From: Orthonyx spaldingii
Taxonomy: Eukaryota; Chordata; Aves; Passeriformes; Orthonychidae
DNA: 64,000 bases
Assembly: GCA_013397795.1 (NCBI GenBank)
Contig: VZTJ01002637.1
Coordinates: 86,485 to 150,484 of the forward strand
Direction: 5' to 3'
Both the position numbers and the translations under genes were made by a program. This document shows positions 26,070-37,507 of this stretch, piece by piece (the first letter of the stretch is position 1; every line of letters begins with the position of its first letter). The notes under the pieces are model-generated. The model was not told where the DNA came from, ran no database searches, and saw only the letters and a program-made list of their open reading frames with translations.

Positions 26070-26985
26070 TTTAGAAAATTCTCATTTCATTTCACAGTCA
26101 TCTGATATTTACAGAACAAGATATGTTGTACTCTTATGTCTACTCTCTTTTTTAATTGGTCTTTCTATGCTTTTAATTCTTAAAAATTTAATTTAAAAAA
26201 ATTATCTAAAAATCTAATCAAGTAGTATTGCACTGCATTTTTTATGTAAAATTAGACCACAGTCTGAAGAGTACAGAAAAAATTGTCTTGTGAAAAATTT
26301 CTTAGACTTTCTGACTTGTGCAGCAGATTTATCTGGTGGAAATTCCATTGGAATGTTCAAAAAATTAACTTGTAATGAGTTCAGTATTTAAAAGTGTTTT
26401 GTGGGATAATTAGGTGCTAGTTTTCCATCCATACCTGTTGCATTTGACTGTCTGATGCTGTTTAAATTTTTTATAATGTCATACAACAACCACATGTACT
26501 TTTTAATAATTTTGGGTTTGGTAATCCATAGTTTAGAAAAGGAATTAAAATAAACAAGTAATACTAGCATTAAATATTAAAAAACATTTTGCAATATATG
26601 AATTTTTTGCATACTTTAAACCTGTATACTATGAACTGCAGAATTCATGGTTTCACGCATGCAGTAGTTACTGTAACCTTCACTCTATTAGTGTCTGCCA
26701 GATTCATTTTGGATTTGAAGTCTCCTATCTAAAATGACACCAACTATGCAATTGCAGCACTCTTTACATTTCTGATGTGTCATACTGCATTACATTTTCT
26801 GTGTCACCTCCCATCATGTTACATTGTGCCATGCAGAAAAGCCAATGTGGGTTGACGTTACACAAGATGATGCGATCTAAAAGATTTAGAGCTATGCAAT
26901 TCACTGAAGCCGAAAGGTGACACACTGCAATCAAGGTGTAAATACCTACTTCCCCTAGAGTATCAGTTATCTGCTAAAAACACAT
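26070..26985. other. AT-rich sequence with no recognised feature
   Basis: No gene or confident repeat. It is the spacer between a minus-strand CR1 fragment and a plus-strand CR1 tail, and I see no CR1 sequence bridging them. Confidence 0.5.
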
Positions 26986-27049
26986 ACTAGATGACCTTTA
27001 AAGGTCCCTTCCAACTCAAACTGTTCTACAAGTCTGTGATTCTATGATA
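26986..27049 (+). mobile_element. CR1 LINE, terminal 3' tail only
   Basis: About 64 bases of the CR1 terminus: 'actagatgacctttaaaggt', 'cccttccaactcaaactgtt', then 'tgtgattctatgat'. The order and orientation are those of the plus-strand 3' end. This is extreme 5' truncation, common in CR1. Confidence 0.9.
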
Positions 27050-27051
27050 TG

Positions 27052-27965
27052 TTGGATAATTTTTAGAACGTAAGAGAATGTGACCTGAACGCTCTTAGTG
27101 TAATACATAAAATACTAAACTCCAGGAATACTGCATATTTGACTTAGAAGTACAAAAGCAAGGACAATTAAATTAAAAGTTTATAATTTTAAAATCTGTT
27201 GTACTAGCAATGTGGGTGCTATAGAAAATTAATCATTCCTCATTCCTACATTAAAAAAAAGAGAATAAGTATAAATCTTTTAGTTTGAGGAATAAAAATC
27301 AATTTAATGAAGGAGCAATAACTAAGGCTATTAATGAAATAGATATAAAAGTATTAAAAGAGGTCCAAGATTTTTTTTTCTTGGTGGCAGGAAATATCCA
27401 TTCCTGATGTTTTAAATGTCTTCTCGTAAAATCAGATGCAAGAAATTGGATTTTGATTTTACATATATCATCTTGCCGTATGAGTTTTTGGCTAAAATTC
27501 ATCAAATACAATTTTAGGTGATGAATGGATGTGTCTAAATTAGGAGTAATTCCAGAGCCCAGTCTTTTATGATTAGAAAGGAAAGTGTTAGGGGATTATA
27601 AAATTCAGAAATACAAGGGAGATGAGGTTGATGCAGCCCCGTGCCTATTTGTAGGTACAAATACATGGCCAGCCACACAGATCAGCTCAGATGGACACCC
27701 TCAGCAATTGCACAAACAAAATTACATCAGTGGCCACATCCTGCTCCCCTCTCTAGCTGAGTAGGATGTTGCTGCATTACTGGGAAATACATACACATAC
27801 ACATGTACATAAGTAAGGTGTGGAATTCTCTGTGGAGTAGCTTGGCTCAGATCTTCAGTCTGCCCAGTAGTCTGCCTAGCTGCCCTCCCAATCTTCCCAC
27901 TTTCTGATGACTGGACATAAGATCCCCCAAGGCTTCAGCTCCACTTCCTCCCTCCCTCTCTTCCT
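27052..27965. other. Unique-looking sequence, GC-richer from about 27600
   Basis: 27052-27600 shows nothing recognisable. From about 27600 to 27965 the sequence becomes GC-richer ('gcagccccgtgcc', 'catggccagccacacagatc', 'cagtggccacatcctgctcc'). It has the look of an old LTR or other interspersed repeat, but I cannot name a family or find ends. It leads into a CCT-rich and then poly-C tract. Confidence 0.35.
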
Positions 27966-27970
27966 CCCTA

Positions 27971-28044
27971 ACCCCCCCCCCCCCCCCACCCACANNNNNN
28001 NNNNNNNNNNNNNNNNNNNNNNNNNNNNNNACCCCCCCCCCCCC
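27971..28044. repeat. Poly-C/CCCA tract with a 36-base gap
   Basis: C runs on both sides ('acccc...' to 'cccaccca' on the left, 'acccc...' to 'acacac' on the right) enclose Ns at 27995-28030. Open frames crossing it (27847-28086 minus, 27907-28176 plus) are artefacts of Ns and C/G runs. Homopolymer C commonly breaks assemblies. Confidence 0.95.
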
Positions 28045-28087
28045 ACACACTGCAACCCATCTTTCTCTCACTTCACCCTCTTTCATA

Positions 28088-28126
28088 AGAATTTAATGAA
28101 GTTCAAGAAGAATAAGTGCAAGGTCC
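28088..28126 (+). mobile_element. Possible tiny CR1 ORF2 fragment
   Basis: The 39 bases translate to 'NLMKFKKNKCKVL', which resembles the segment of CR1 ORF2 just after the reverse transcriptase core; the CR1 at 51.6 kb has 'MKFSKANCKVMHLG' in its equivalent place. Flanks on both sides show no further CR1 similarity. It may be a remnant of an old copy or a chance match. Confidence 0.4.
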
Positions 28127-28129
28127 TTT

Positions 28130-31100
28130 TTTCTTGTATGGGGAGATATGGTTTTTATGGGTTGATGACATACTGAGCTGGGCTACTCTTGTGGTGGGGT
28201 TCATAGCAGCCAGATGAGGGCATTATTCAGCTACCCCACCTGACATTGTTCCTCTGTACTCCTTTTTTTTTTTTTTCTAGAATCCCTTTTATCACATAAC
28301 CTAACTAAAGGCATGATTCACATTACAGTAGTAACTAAGCTAAGTGCTTAAAATAAAACATAATGAAAAACGATCTTTGAATTTATTGCAAATTGTGCAA
28401 TTATCACATGGAACTTCATACTCTCTCACCATATTACTCTTGAAGAATGGCTTTACTGGTCACAATCTGTCTCCTCTTGTAGTTCAGGTGATATTATTTT
28501 TGCCTTTCTTGTAATCAACACTGTTTCCAGCAGCAATCCAAAACATAGATCCACATCAGCTACTGTGCAGAAAATAAACTCTATATCCCAAACGAAACCA
28601 GTACTCTTTCCCCCCTTTTTCCCCCTCAAGTAAAATTGTGAAGCAAACCAATTTTTATTTCTGAAGAGAAACAGAAGAACATATCTTCACATGGTATCAA
28701 ATGTATTCTACACTCTCTTCTAAAATTTGCTGCCATTAAAGGAAAGACAAGTGTGGGGCTTTTTAAAATGACATTTTGTCAGTTGCAAATTATTTGTCAA
28801 AAAATTCTTCTCACTTCTCATTCTTATGCAATTGATTTAGTAGACAAATTGTTTCTCTCTTCACTTAGCAGAAAATGTCAAAGAAAAGAAATCCTACCGA
28901 AGAGTAAGTTTTTTTTTAAAATGAGTCAGTCCTGAAAAGTAAATAACAGAACCAGCAAGCATCACACACCAGAAAAACTAAAAGACACATGAGAGAATAT
29001 AGAACTATTGCAAGGAGAGTTTTTTCCACTGTATTTTGTCTTCAAGATCTCAGAAGGAACATTTTTGAAATACTGCATGTCATGCATCATTTAAGTAAAA
29101 CTTTGCTTAAATAGACAAGAGCTAACTCACACAGGGGTTTGATAGTCAATTTTTTTTTCTAAATTATTCATGTGGGAAATTTTTTAATGTGTATCACTAA
29201 TGTGAGCTGTAAGCATGTAATTGATGAAATCCTGCTTAAAGACCCTCAGGAAGGTGATTTAAAATGGCAATTTGTTAAAATAATGTCTATTAGCTCTGAT
29301 TCTCCCATGCTCCTACCAGTTAACACAGGATGTTCATTTATCATTGAACTCAGATTAACTCACTCAAACTATGACCTAACCTTATCAAAGTTACTTCAAA
29401 TTACCACCCATTAAACTGACTGTGTGCTGTAGTAGAAATATCTTATTAAGTAAAGCTCACTTTGATTGCATCTCAAGTGTGAAACAATGCTAGAGGTGAC
29501 TTTTATAATTTCAAAAGGTATTCCAAAGATAGATTTCAAGGCTTATATATTTTCTGTGTAAAATTCAATAAATTATGTATTTTGTTGACAATAATCTTTT
29601 ATGCACATGGAAAAAACCCAAGTTTTTCTTTCTCTTTTGCAAATAAGCATAGAGTTTGAAGCAGACATACTGACCCTCAGATATTGCAATGTAAACAAAC
29701 ATTGAGTGTTTTTGTTAATTAAAAATATATTAGTGTTCAAAAATATTTCCTAAATCATTCTTTATTATTCATTCTAAAAAATATGTACTAATGGACCAGT
29801 AAAGGAAGGACATTGGACCTGTATGGTTTTCTATTATACTGAAGAATTGGTTCCTATCAGAGGCCAGAATATTAAGAGAAGTACTGACTTATTATGCAGT
29901 TAGCATTGATCCACCAACTACTTATGTAAATACACACACATCTCAGACCTGGATAGATGACTTATATACCCCATTGCATTTGAAATGGCACTAAACATTT
30001 TGTCCAGGAAAAGAAATATTTCTCTACTTTTCTTTTTTTTGTCCTTACGAGTCACCAGAAGTCTACAATCAAGACTGATTTAATCAGTACTGCCACCAGC
30101 TGCCTTGACTTTGTCTTGGAAATGATCACAGTTCCAAGGAAAGTTTGTTAGGTTTTTTTTTTTTCTTTCAGGGGTAATTATTGTAACAGAACTGTATTTT
30201 TCTCTATAACCTGGATCATGCACAGAAATTCCTGTTTAAGTTAAAATGAAGTTTGACAAATGTAAAAATACAGGGAGATAAGATAGTCATTAATGACTTT
30301 GTCATATAATGTCATTTAAGTGACCAACTGTCATGTGAAAAGGGGAGATTTTCTTAGCTCTTAGTGTTTGATTTGTCTGTCAGTGCCCCAGGAAAGCCAA
30401 GACTCTTGTGCACAACCAGTCTGTCAGTGTCCTGTTATGGGGACCCTTCACTGAGCTGTCCTGCTGGATTGGAGGGTGCTTTGACTGACTTATTTAGGCA
30501 CACACAAGGACAGCATAATAGAAAACCCTCAGTGGGTCTTCAACTTTCTTATATTATTTCCCATTTGACAGTGAGTGCCAGTGCCTGTGAAGAACTCACA
30601 CCAACAGTTTCCAGAATACCACATTTTATTAATAAAAATTGTGACAGGTTAAGATTTGAGGATTGCCTGTGATGGTATTTGACTGCAAAAACACATTCAA
30701 AGCAATGCACAGATAAACTGTAATCCCAAATAAAAGTATTCAATACACACAGAGTGTGGTTCTTACCCAACAGGCGACTCTGCAGAAGAGAAGACGGGTT
30801 CAGCCCTATGACTGTTCCAAGAAGTTATAATTGAGTTTCCTAAATTCCCCCCCGTTCCCAACTTACTCTTATACTACTTCTTTGTGTTTAGCTGGAGCTT
30901 GAATGACTCTATTCATACACATCTTTGTTACTGATTGTTACAAAATTATTTCTCTTTGCTCTTAAAGGTATAGTCAATAAAATATAGACACTTCTTCAGT
31001 GAGGGATGTTCGTACACTGGAGGCAGGTAACTTTGGAGATGTGTGTTGTATTATAATTAGGCTGAAATTAACCAAGTTCATCCAAGGAGACTGATTTCAC

Positions 31101-34100
31101 CAGAGTTGCTGGCTTGGCAGCAAGACACCTTCTCCTGTCTCCCCTGACTGACAGCTGCTTTGAGGTTTATCAGCTGCAAAGTACCATCGAGTTCCCTTCC
31201 CTGCAAGGATTTGAACAGAGCCTTGGCCACAGGGTTTCCGCTCCACTTCACCTTCTGTTCCATCCCCCTCAGCAGGTGCTTAATGTTGCAGATTGGGTAT
31301 ATGGAGAATCTTGGTGGAATAGGTTTTAAGCATGATAACTACGTTCCGTCCAGGGAGTAGCAGCTGCATTTTACCCTATAATTTCTGTACCATTATAACA
31401 CTGTTAGGATGTGAATACAACTTCTCTGCTGCCTCTAATTTTATCCCCAGCCATCTTTCCACGCCAACTAATAATCTAAATGTTGAAGATGAGATTTCTT
31501 TTCAAGGAAGATACATTAGTAAATAACTAAAGACTCTTACCACAAAAAAAGTAAAACTTATTTTTACTTTAGCTGCTGCCAGTCATGCAGTAAAAATGTT
31601 ATCATGATTTAACAATTAAACTTCAGTATCTCAAATCTGAAAATAATTTCAGAAACATGGAGCTAAAAAATACATTCAGAATTTTTTGGCGTGCAAGGAC
31701 AGAACCTAATAAAGAGAACAACATCTCTTTCCTGTTCTCTTGAGCCCTTATCCATATTGTTTTGGGTTTTTAAATCTCTCTCTTTATGTCATTTTAGAAA
31801 AACCTGGGCAAAATAGTAAAGAATATCCAGAGCATTAGTCTTCCGTTTTTTGAAACAGGTTGTCAGGATTAAAGAGAAGCTAGAACTCTCCCATTCAACT
31901 AGCTTCTGGAGCTGAGAGCCAGTCTGTCAGTTCAACGTAAATCCATTTTTTTAATAATCAAGAGATTGGGGAAAGTCTGTGGAGACAGCATACAAAGAAG
32001 TAAGGATAGCTGCAGAAAGCAGATTGCATTACTACTGCTACTATATAACAAGGGCAGGAAATAATCCTGAACTCAGAAAATTAAGCATATGCTTATGTCA
32101 ACAGAAGTTAAAATTTAAAAATAATATGAAATATTAGAAAAGCCACTTTATTTTTGGGAAACCATGTTTTGGAAAAGAGTGAATCTATCTATAAAGGTGG
32201 TATCATGAACTCCAGTTTCACTCTGAATTCAAGTAACTCCTTCAACAAATATACACTGGTTATTTGCACATCCTAGAAAGAAAGTCTTCCTTAAATATGT
32301 CCAATGTTGAAAAACAAAATCCCTATAGTTCAATGCTAGTTAATGTTATACTCTAGTTTTGTCACATTATATCCCATGATTTTTTTTTCTGTTCTTGTTA
32401 CGGTACCAAACAACAAAACCACATATGGACCTGTCATTCTTCCCACTCTAAACTTATATTTTATTATCTGAGACCCTTATGCATTCCTACAGTTACATAA
32501 ATTCAAAAATCTATTCCTCATGCAGGGTATATTATGACTGGAAAGTATTTTTGGGATTTTTTTAAACAGGCGAATATTAATAGAATATTGATATAATATG
32601 GAAGATGGTTCTTGTGGAATGCTCAGTATAATTTAAAATTAAGAGCCTATCTTTCATGTTATGAAACATTTGCCAATTATAGTCTGACATTTATCTGTTC
32701 AATGCATTGATTCATCTTGACTTGGAAATATATAATTATGTAGGAATAACAAAAAATTTAAATAATATAAAGAAAAATGCCATCATGGGTAGAAGGTTCT
32801 CATCAATCCCATTACCACTTTCTTAATTCCGTGAAACTCCTGGAGCCTTGAGAATGTAATGATTCTCACACAGCTTCACCAAGCATTGTTAGTACTAATA
32901 ACTTAATAGATCCTGATGAAATCCCAGTTTTCCAGGGTCTAAGACCAATACTTTCCAGAAAAAGATAGTGCTGGAAATCGAAAAAAAAAAAAAAAAGAGC
33001 AGACGAAAACTTACTTTCAATGTAGCTTGAGTCGTATTTGCTGTTTGAAATTATTGAAGAGCAGTGTGAAAATATCTTGTGATAAGGAACATTTTATTTT
33101 TATTTTTGTTAATGAAGAGCAAAATAAAGGAATGTAATCATTTTTGGTTGTTTATGACAACAAAAAGTAGAATTTTTTTCCCTTTAATTTCCTTAGCTCC
33201 TGGTTAGCAGCAAGAAGGGCCTACTAACACAGAGAAATTGATGGATTACTCTAATAAAGTGCCACAGCCATCACATCTCAACTGCCTGTTACATCAATGG
33301 GTGACAGGTACCCCTGGAAGCATGGGAGATATCACAGTGTCCTTGATACACCCCTGTGAAATGGATGAGGGGAGTCTCTGCAGTTTCCACATCGTTTTAC
33401 TCCACTTGACAATAAAACTATAACAACAAGGTATGGACATTCTGGATTTCTTATATAACTCAGGTAAAATAGGATTCTAAACCTAATTATTTTAAAAATA
33501 TTATATATTAATTGTGATTGAACAAAAGCACTTTTCTTTACTGTATTAGGAGTATAACCTCAGCGAAACCAGACAGCATTCTCCTTCACTGCGTTCTGAA
33601 GGTAGAGGATGAATACTTTTGTTCAATGAAATTACCCATTACACTGTGATGTTATACAATTACGTGTAGAAAATATGTTTGCTGTAATAAAAGGATCTTG
33701 TTTACACTGTGCAAGTAACAGCCAGCAATAATGCATTTATAATAACACTGAATTTAAAAAATCATTGGGAAATTGTTTGATGTATTGGATCACAGAAAAA
33801 AAAACCCCGAAACAAACACCAAGAAATCTCCAAGAAAATTACAAAGGAAATTATGTATGTCTAAGTGTTTTGTATGCTTCCATTTTTCTGTTAGCTCCAT
33901 ATACTTGGTGAATAAAGGCTTTTAGCATCTTTTTAAAAATGATAGCAAGTCAGATACATAAAAATATTTTCTCAAACAAACTTGTGTTAGATGACTGCCG
34001 TTAATCAGAACCTTGCTGGATTGTTTTATATGATTCTTGGTATCAAATTACACAGAGACACACACACACTGAAATACAATGTTAAAGATACTTCTGATTG

Positions 34101-37100
34101 CTTAATGCAGCTGGACGTGACTGAATTCTTATGAAAACAGTGCTGGTTTCTGATTACTCCTTTTCTTACTATAATAGGAAACAATATTTTTTGCTTTCAG
34201 AAGAGCTAAAATTAATTTTTAATAAGGAATATAAAGAGCTATAATTTTCTTAATCTGTCTCTGGGCTGGTTAGTTAATACCTGCAATTGTCTAGCATGTA
34301 TTATGGAAGAATTTCCTGATTTAAATCATCTGTGGTGCAGTATCTAATATAAAGTCAACTAGAAACACTAGTTTAAGAGAAAGAATGACACTTTTTTTTT
34401 TTTTTCTTCTAAAATGTCTTTGTCTATGGGATATTAATCCAGGAAGGCTGCTGACCCCAAAAAGGAGTATAAAATTGGAAAAATATTGCCTGCATTGACT
34501 AATTGGGCTTTTTTCATCTGTCGTGTCACTATTTTTTTTTTTTAAATTAATGAAAAAATGTTTCTATGATTTCCAAAAACCCCATTTGAAAAATTAATAA
34601 GATATCCATAAGTACAAAATTTTTAAATCTCAAGGGACTGTTTTATAGCATATACCTTGTTTAGTACTTTTCTCTGTTTGTTTTGTCTCTTTATCTTGCA
34701 TTATGACTTATTAAAAAGCTTATACAAATTAATAGAAGCTTGAAATCCTGAATCAACCACCATAATGTTTCCCTAGGCCTTTGAGTGTTCAAACCGATAA
34801 TGTTTTCTGAAGTTGATGTGTAGCAATACTTTTTATTATTTTTGAAAATCATGATAATTTTTAAGCTACTTTTTCAGAAGTTACTTCTGAGTTAATTTCT
34901 GAGTTTTATTTTTCAACTATCTGCCGTTATTTCTTATCTTGCATAAGGTACCCTGTATTTTTGTACCTCTGATTCCTGACTGTTTGAAAGGAACTGAATT
35001 ACTTCATGTTTTCTGAAGTTCCACAGCTATTCTGTTCTTACGTGTTGCTTCACACTGGAGAAAAGAAGAATATTTTTTTAAATAGCTATGACTGATACTA
35101 TATGGCATGTGACTTTCCCTTTGCATTGTTTTGCCTTCCATTCACATATTATTTTCTGTGCAGCATGAAAATGAAGTCTAAGGTTCTTCTCAAAACTGTA
35201 GATATGTGCCACTTACCGGGAACAGGTTTGCTGTTTAAAATGATTAAAGGGTTTCACTGACAAGCAGCTGTGTCTCCATACAGGCTTTCTGTAACTCCTG
35301 TGCTGTGCCTGCTAGGCCTGTGTGCTTGCCTCTAATATCACTAGACACTGAAGGATATGGAGTCAAACCCTGATCTGGAATGTCTGTGGGCTGAACTGAT
35401 TTCCAGCTTGAGTGTTTCAAGGAAATAGAAAAACAGGCTACACTACAAGAGCATGAAGAAAGTACATTGTGGCTTCACTGGAGGTGAGTCTAGTCATACA
35501 TTTTATGAATAATTCCCAACAATTTATGTTATTAAAATATGATGATATTTTATACTTCGCTAAATTTTAATTGCTTTAGCAAACTGGAACAGCTTCAAAG
35601 GACACCTACCCCAAGGCATTGATTTACAGTATGGAAAGAATGGATGTAAGTCCCAGAGATAATCAAGCAGAATAGGGAATTCCTTCCAAGCACCAAAGAT
35701 ATCAAGGGAGCTTTCCAACAGATAGATTATTAGCTATTTTTGATGCTATCAGAAATTATCAATGTTAATTTTTTTTCCCCTTCAAAAATATTCTTTATTC
35801 CTTGCAAACGTAGCTGACCATATTCAGAAGTTGGTCCATGTTGAGAGAAAATCTGTCTCTGTCTTTCTAGTTCTCTGACCCTTTTCAGTGTCTTTTGATC
35901 CTAGGTGAATATTACCAAATATGTAAAATTAATGACCCTAAAAAATGTCTTTATATGCTAATTTTTTCATTGATTTTACAGTTCTGTAAATCTGAAAGCT
36001 TATAATTTTAAGTTCCTATTCCTTAATAAATAGCAGCATTTCTGCCACACTGAAGTACCTCTTGGAAAGTCTGGCTACAAAACAGATGAGAATACACTAA
36101 TAAATGTCTGTGCGTTTTATTAGGATATCAGTGCCTCATTTTTTCAACGGGTAAACCTTTGTCATAAGAAATCTCTTTGTATGTCTATATTTTTAAAGGT
36201 ATAATTCATTATTAAAAGGAGTAGAACTGTGTAATAATTTATTGAGCAAAATGGACAGTCTGATAGAATAATACTAAAAAATGTTACTTTTTTAATAGTT
36301 TTTGCCAAAGCTTTTCATTCAAATTGGGATGTAATTTTTGGTATATATTGCACTGTGCACCTTCTTAAATGTTATCTACTTTCTTCTAAAAATCCTGACT
36401 GAACAAAATAATAATTCCTCTGAAAAGTATTTCAAAATCTTCAAAATCAAACACAGTATTTTACCTTTGAGCTACAGGGCCAATTTAAATATATTGCCAT
36501 TAAAAACATGATATATATTTCATTTGCTATTGGTAAGAAAACATTTTTGACATTTTCATGTACTTCAGTTACACTGGTAGCTACGAAGAGTACAAGCTAG
36601 ATAGTACAGTGAAGTAGCAAAAATTAATAATTGATTTTTAGATTTAAAAACTAATAAAATGAAAATTAGTTAATTAAAATAATGTACATAGATAACAAAT
36701 ACAGTGTAAGAGCAGATGTAATATTGCTGCTTTGCAAATTTAGAAAGCTTTGATAAGGGAAATTAAGATTACTGAAGTGAAAATTTGCATAGCTGAGTAG
36801 CAATACAGTCAAAATTTTAATAATACACTGGGATTTTAGATGATCTCTCTGACTTAATCTTTAGGACTGCTATTCCTGTTTCTTTGGACTTCCAAAGAAT
36901 TTCTATAATGTTGCTTGCGATTTGTCATTAACCTGATCTTAGTCATGCTCACGTAAGGGTTGCAGAAGTAGGCTATATATTATGTTATTCTTTGTCCAAG
37001 GAACATACAAAATATTCAGGTTTCCCCTGAAGGAAGACTTCCGTTTGTGCAAGGTATGAATAGATCATCAGAAAATAGTTTTACATTACTTGATGATTGA

Positions 37101-37325
37101 TTTTAAATTCTGTGCTTTCTAAAGAAGATGTGACTGGCAGAAAGCAAGGAAATACAATGTTTCCACACTTTGCTTATCGTTTTTCCTGTAATGACAAAGG
37201 CTTTGAATTTTATTTAGAACTTTTTTATAAACTTCTATCTGAAGATAAATATGGACAAAGAGTAAACTTTGCACTATTGAATGTGGTCTCTGCAGCTTCA
37301 TCTGCTTCCTACTGTGATTTATAGA
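28130..37325. other. Long stretch with no recognised gene or transposable element
   Basis: About 9 kb of AT-rich, unique-looking sequence. A somewhat GC-richer patchwork at about 30360-31350 contains several short open frames on both strands (for example 30364-30672 plus and 31114-31329 plus). None has a recognisable domain, and overlap on both strands argues for chance. There is a 16-base A run at 32981-32996. A moderately GC-richer block near 35260-35480 is also unexplained. Confidence 0.5.
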
Positions 37326-37335
37326 AAAAATTAAA

Positions 37336-37504
37336 AAATCCCAAAACACCATAAAATCAAACCAAACCAAACCAAACTAACAAAAACCAAACCAAACCAA
37401 ACAAAAAAAAAACCAAAACCCCAAACAAACAAACAAACAAACAACAACAGAAAATCCAAAACCAAACCAAAACCCAAATCAAACCAAACCAAAAAAAACC
37501 AGAA
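37336..37504. repeat. CCAAA-rich low-complexity tract
   Basis: An imperfect array of CCAAA/ACCAAACC units with embedded (CAAA)n and A runs, nearly free of G and T. It is degenerate rather than a perfect microsatellite. Composition resembles the tracts at 3.7 and 60.9 kb. Confidence 0.9.
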
Positions 37505-37507
37505 AAG

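Noticed and set aside
27847..28176. Gly-rich and Pro-rich open frames
   Set aside because: Created by poly-C/poly-G and the 36-base N gap.
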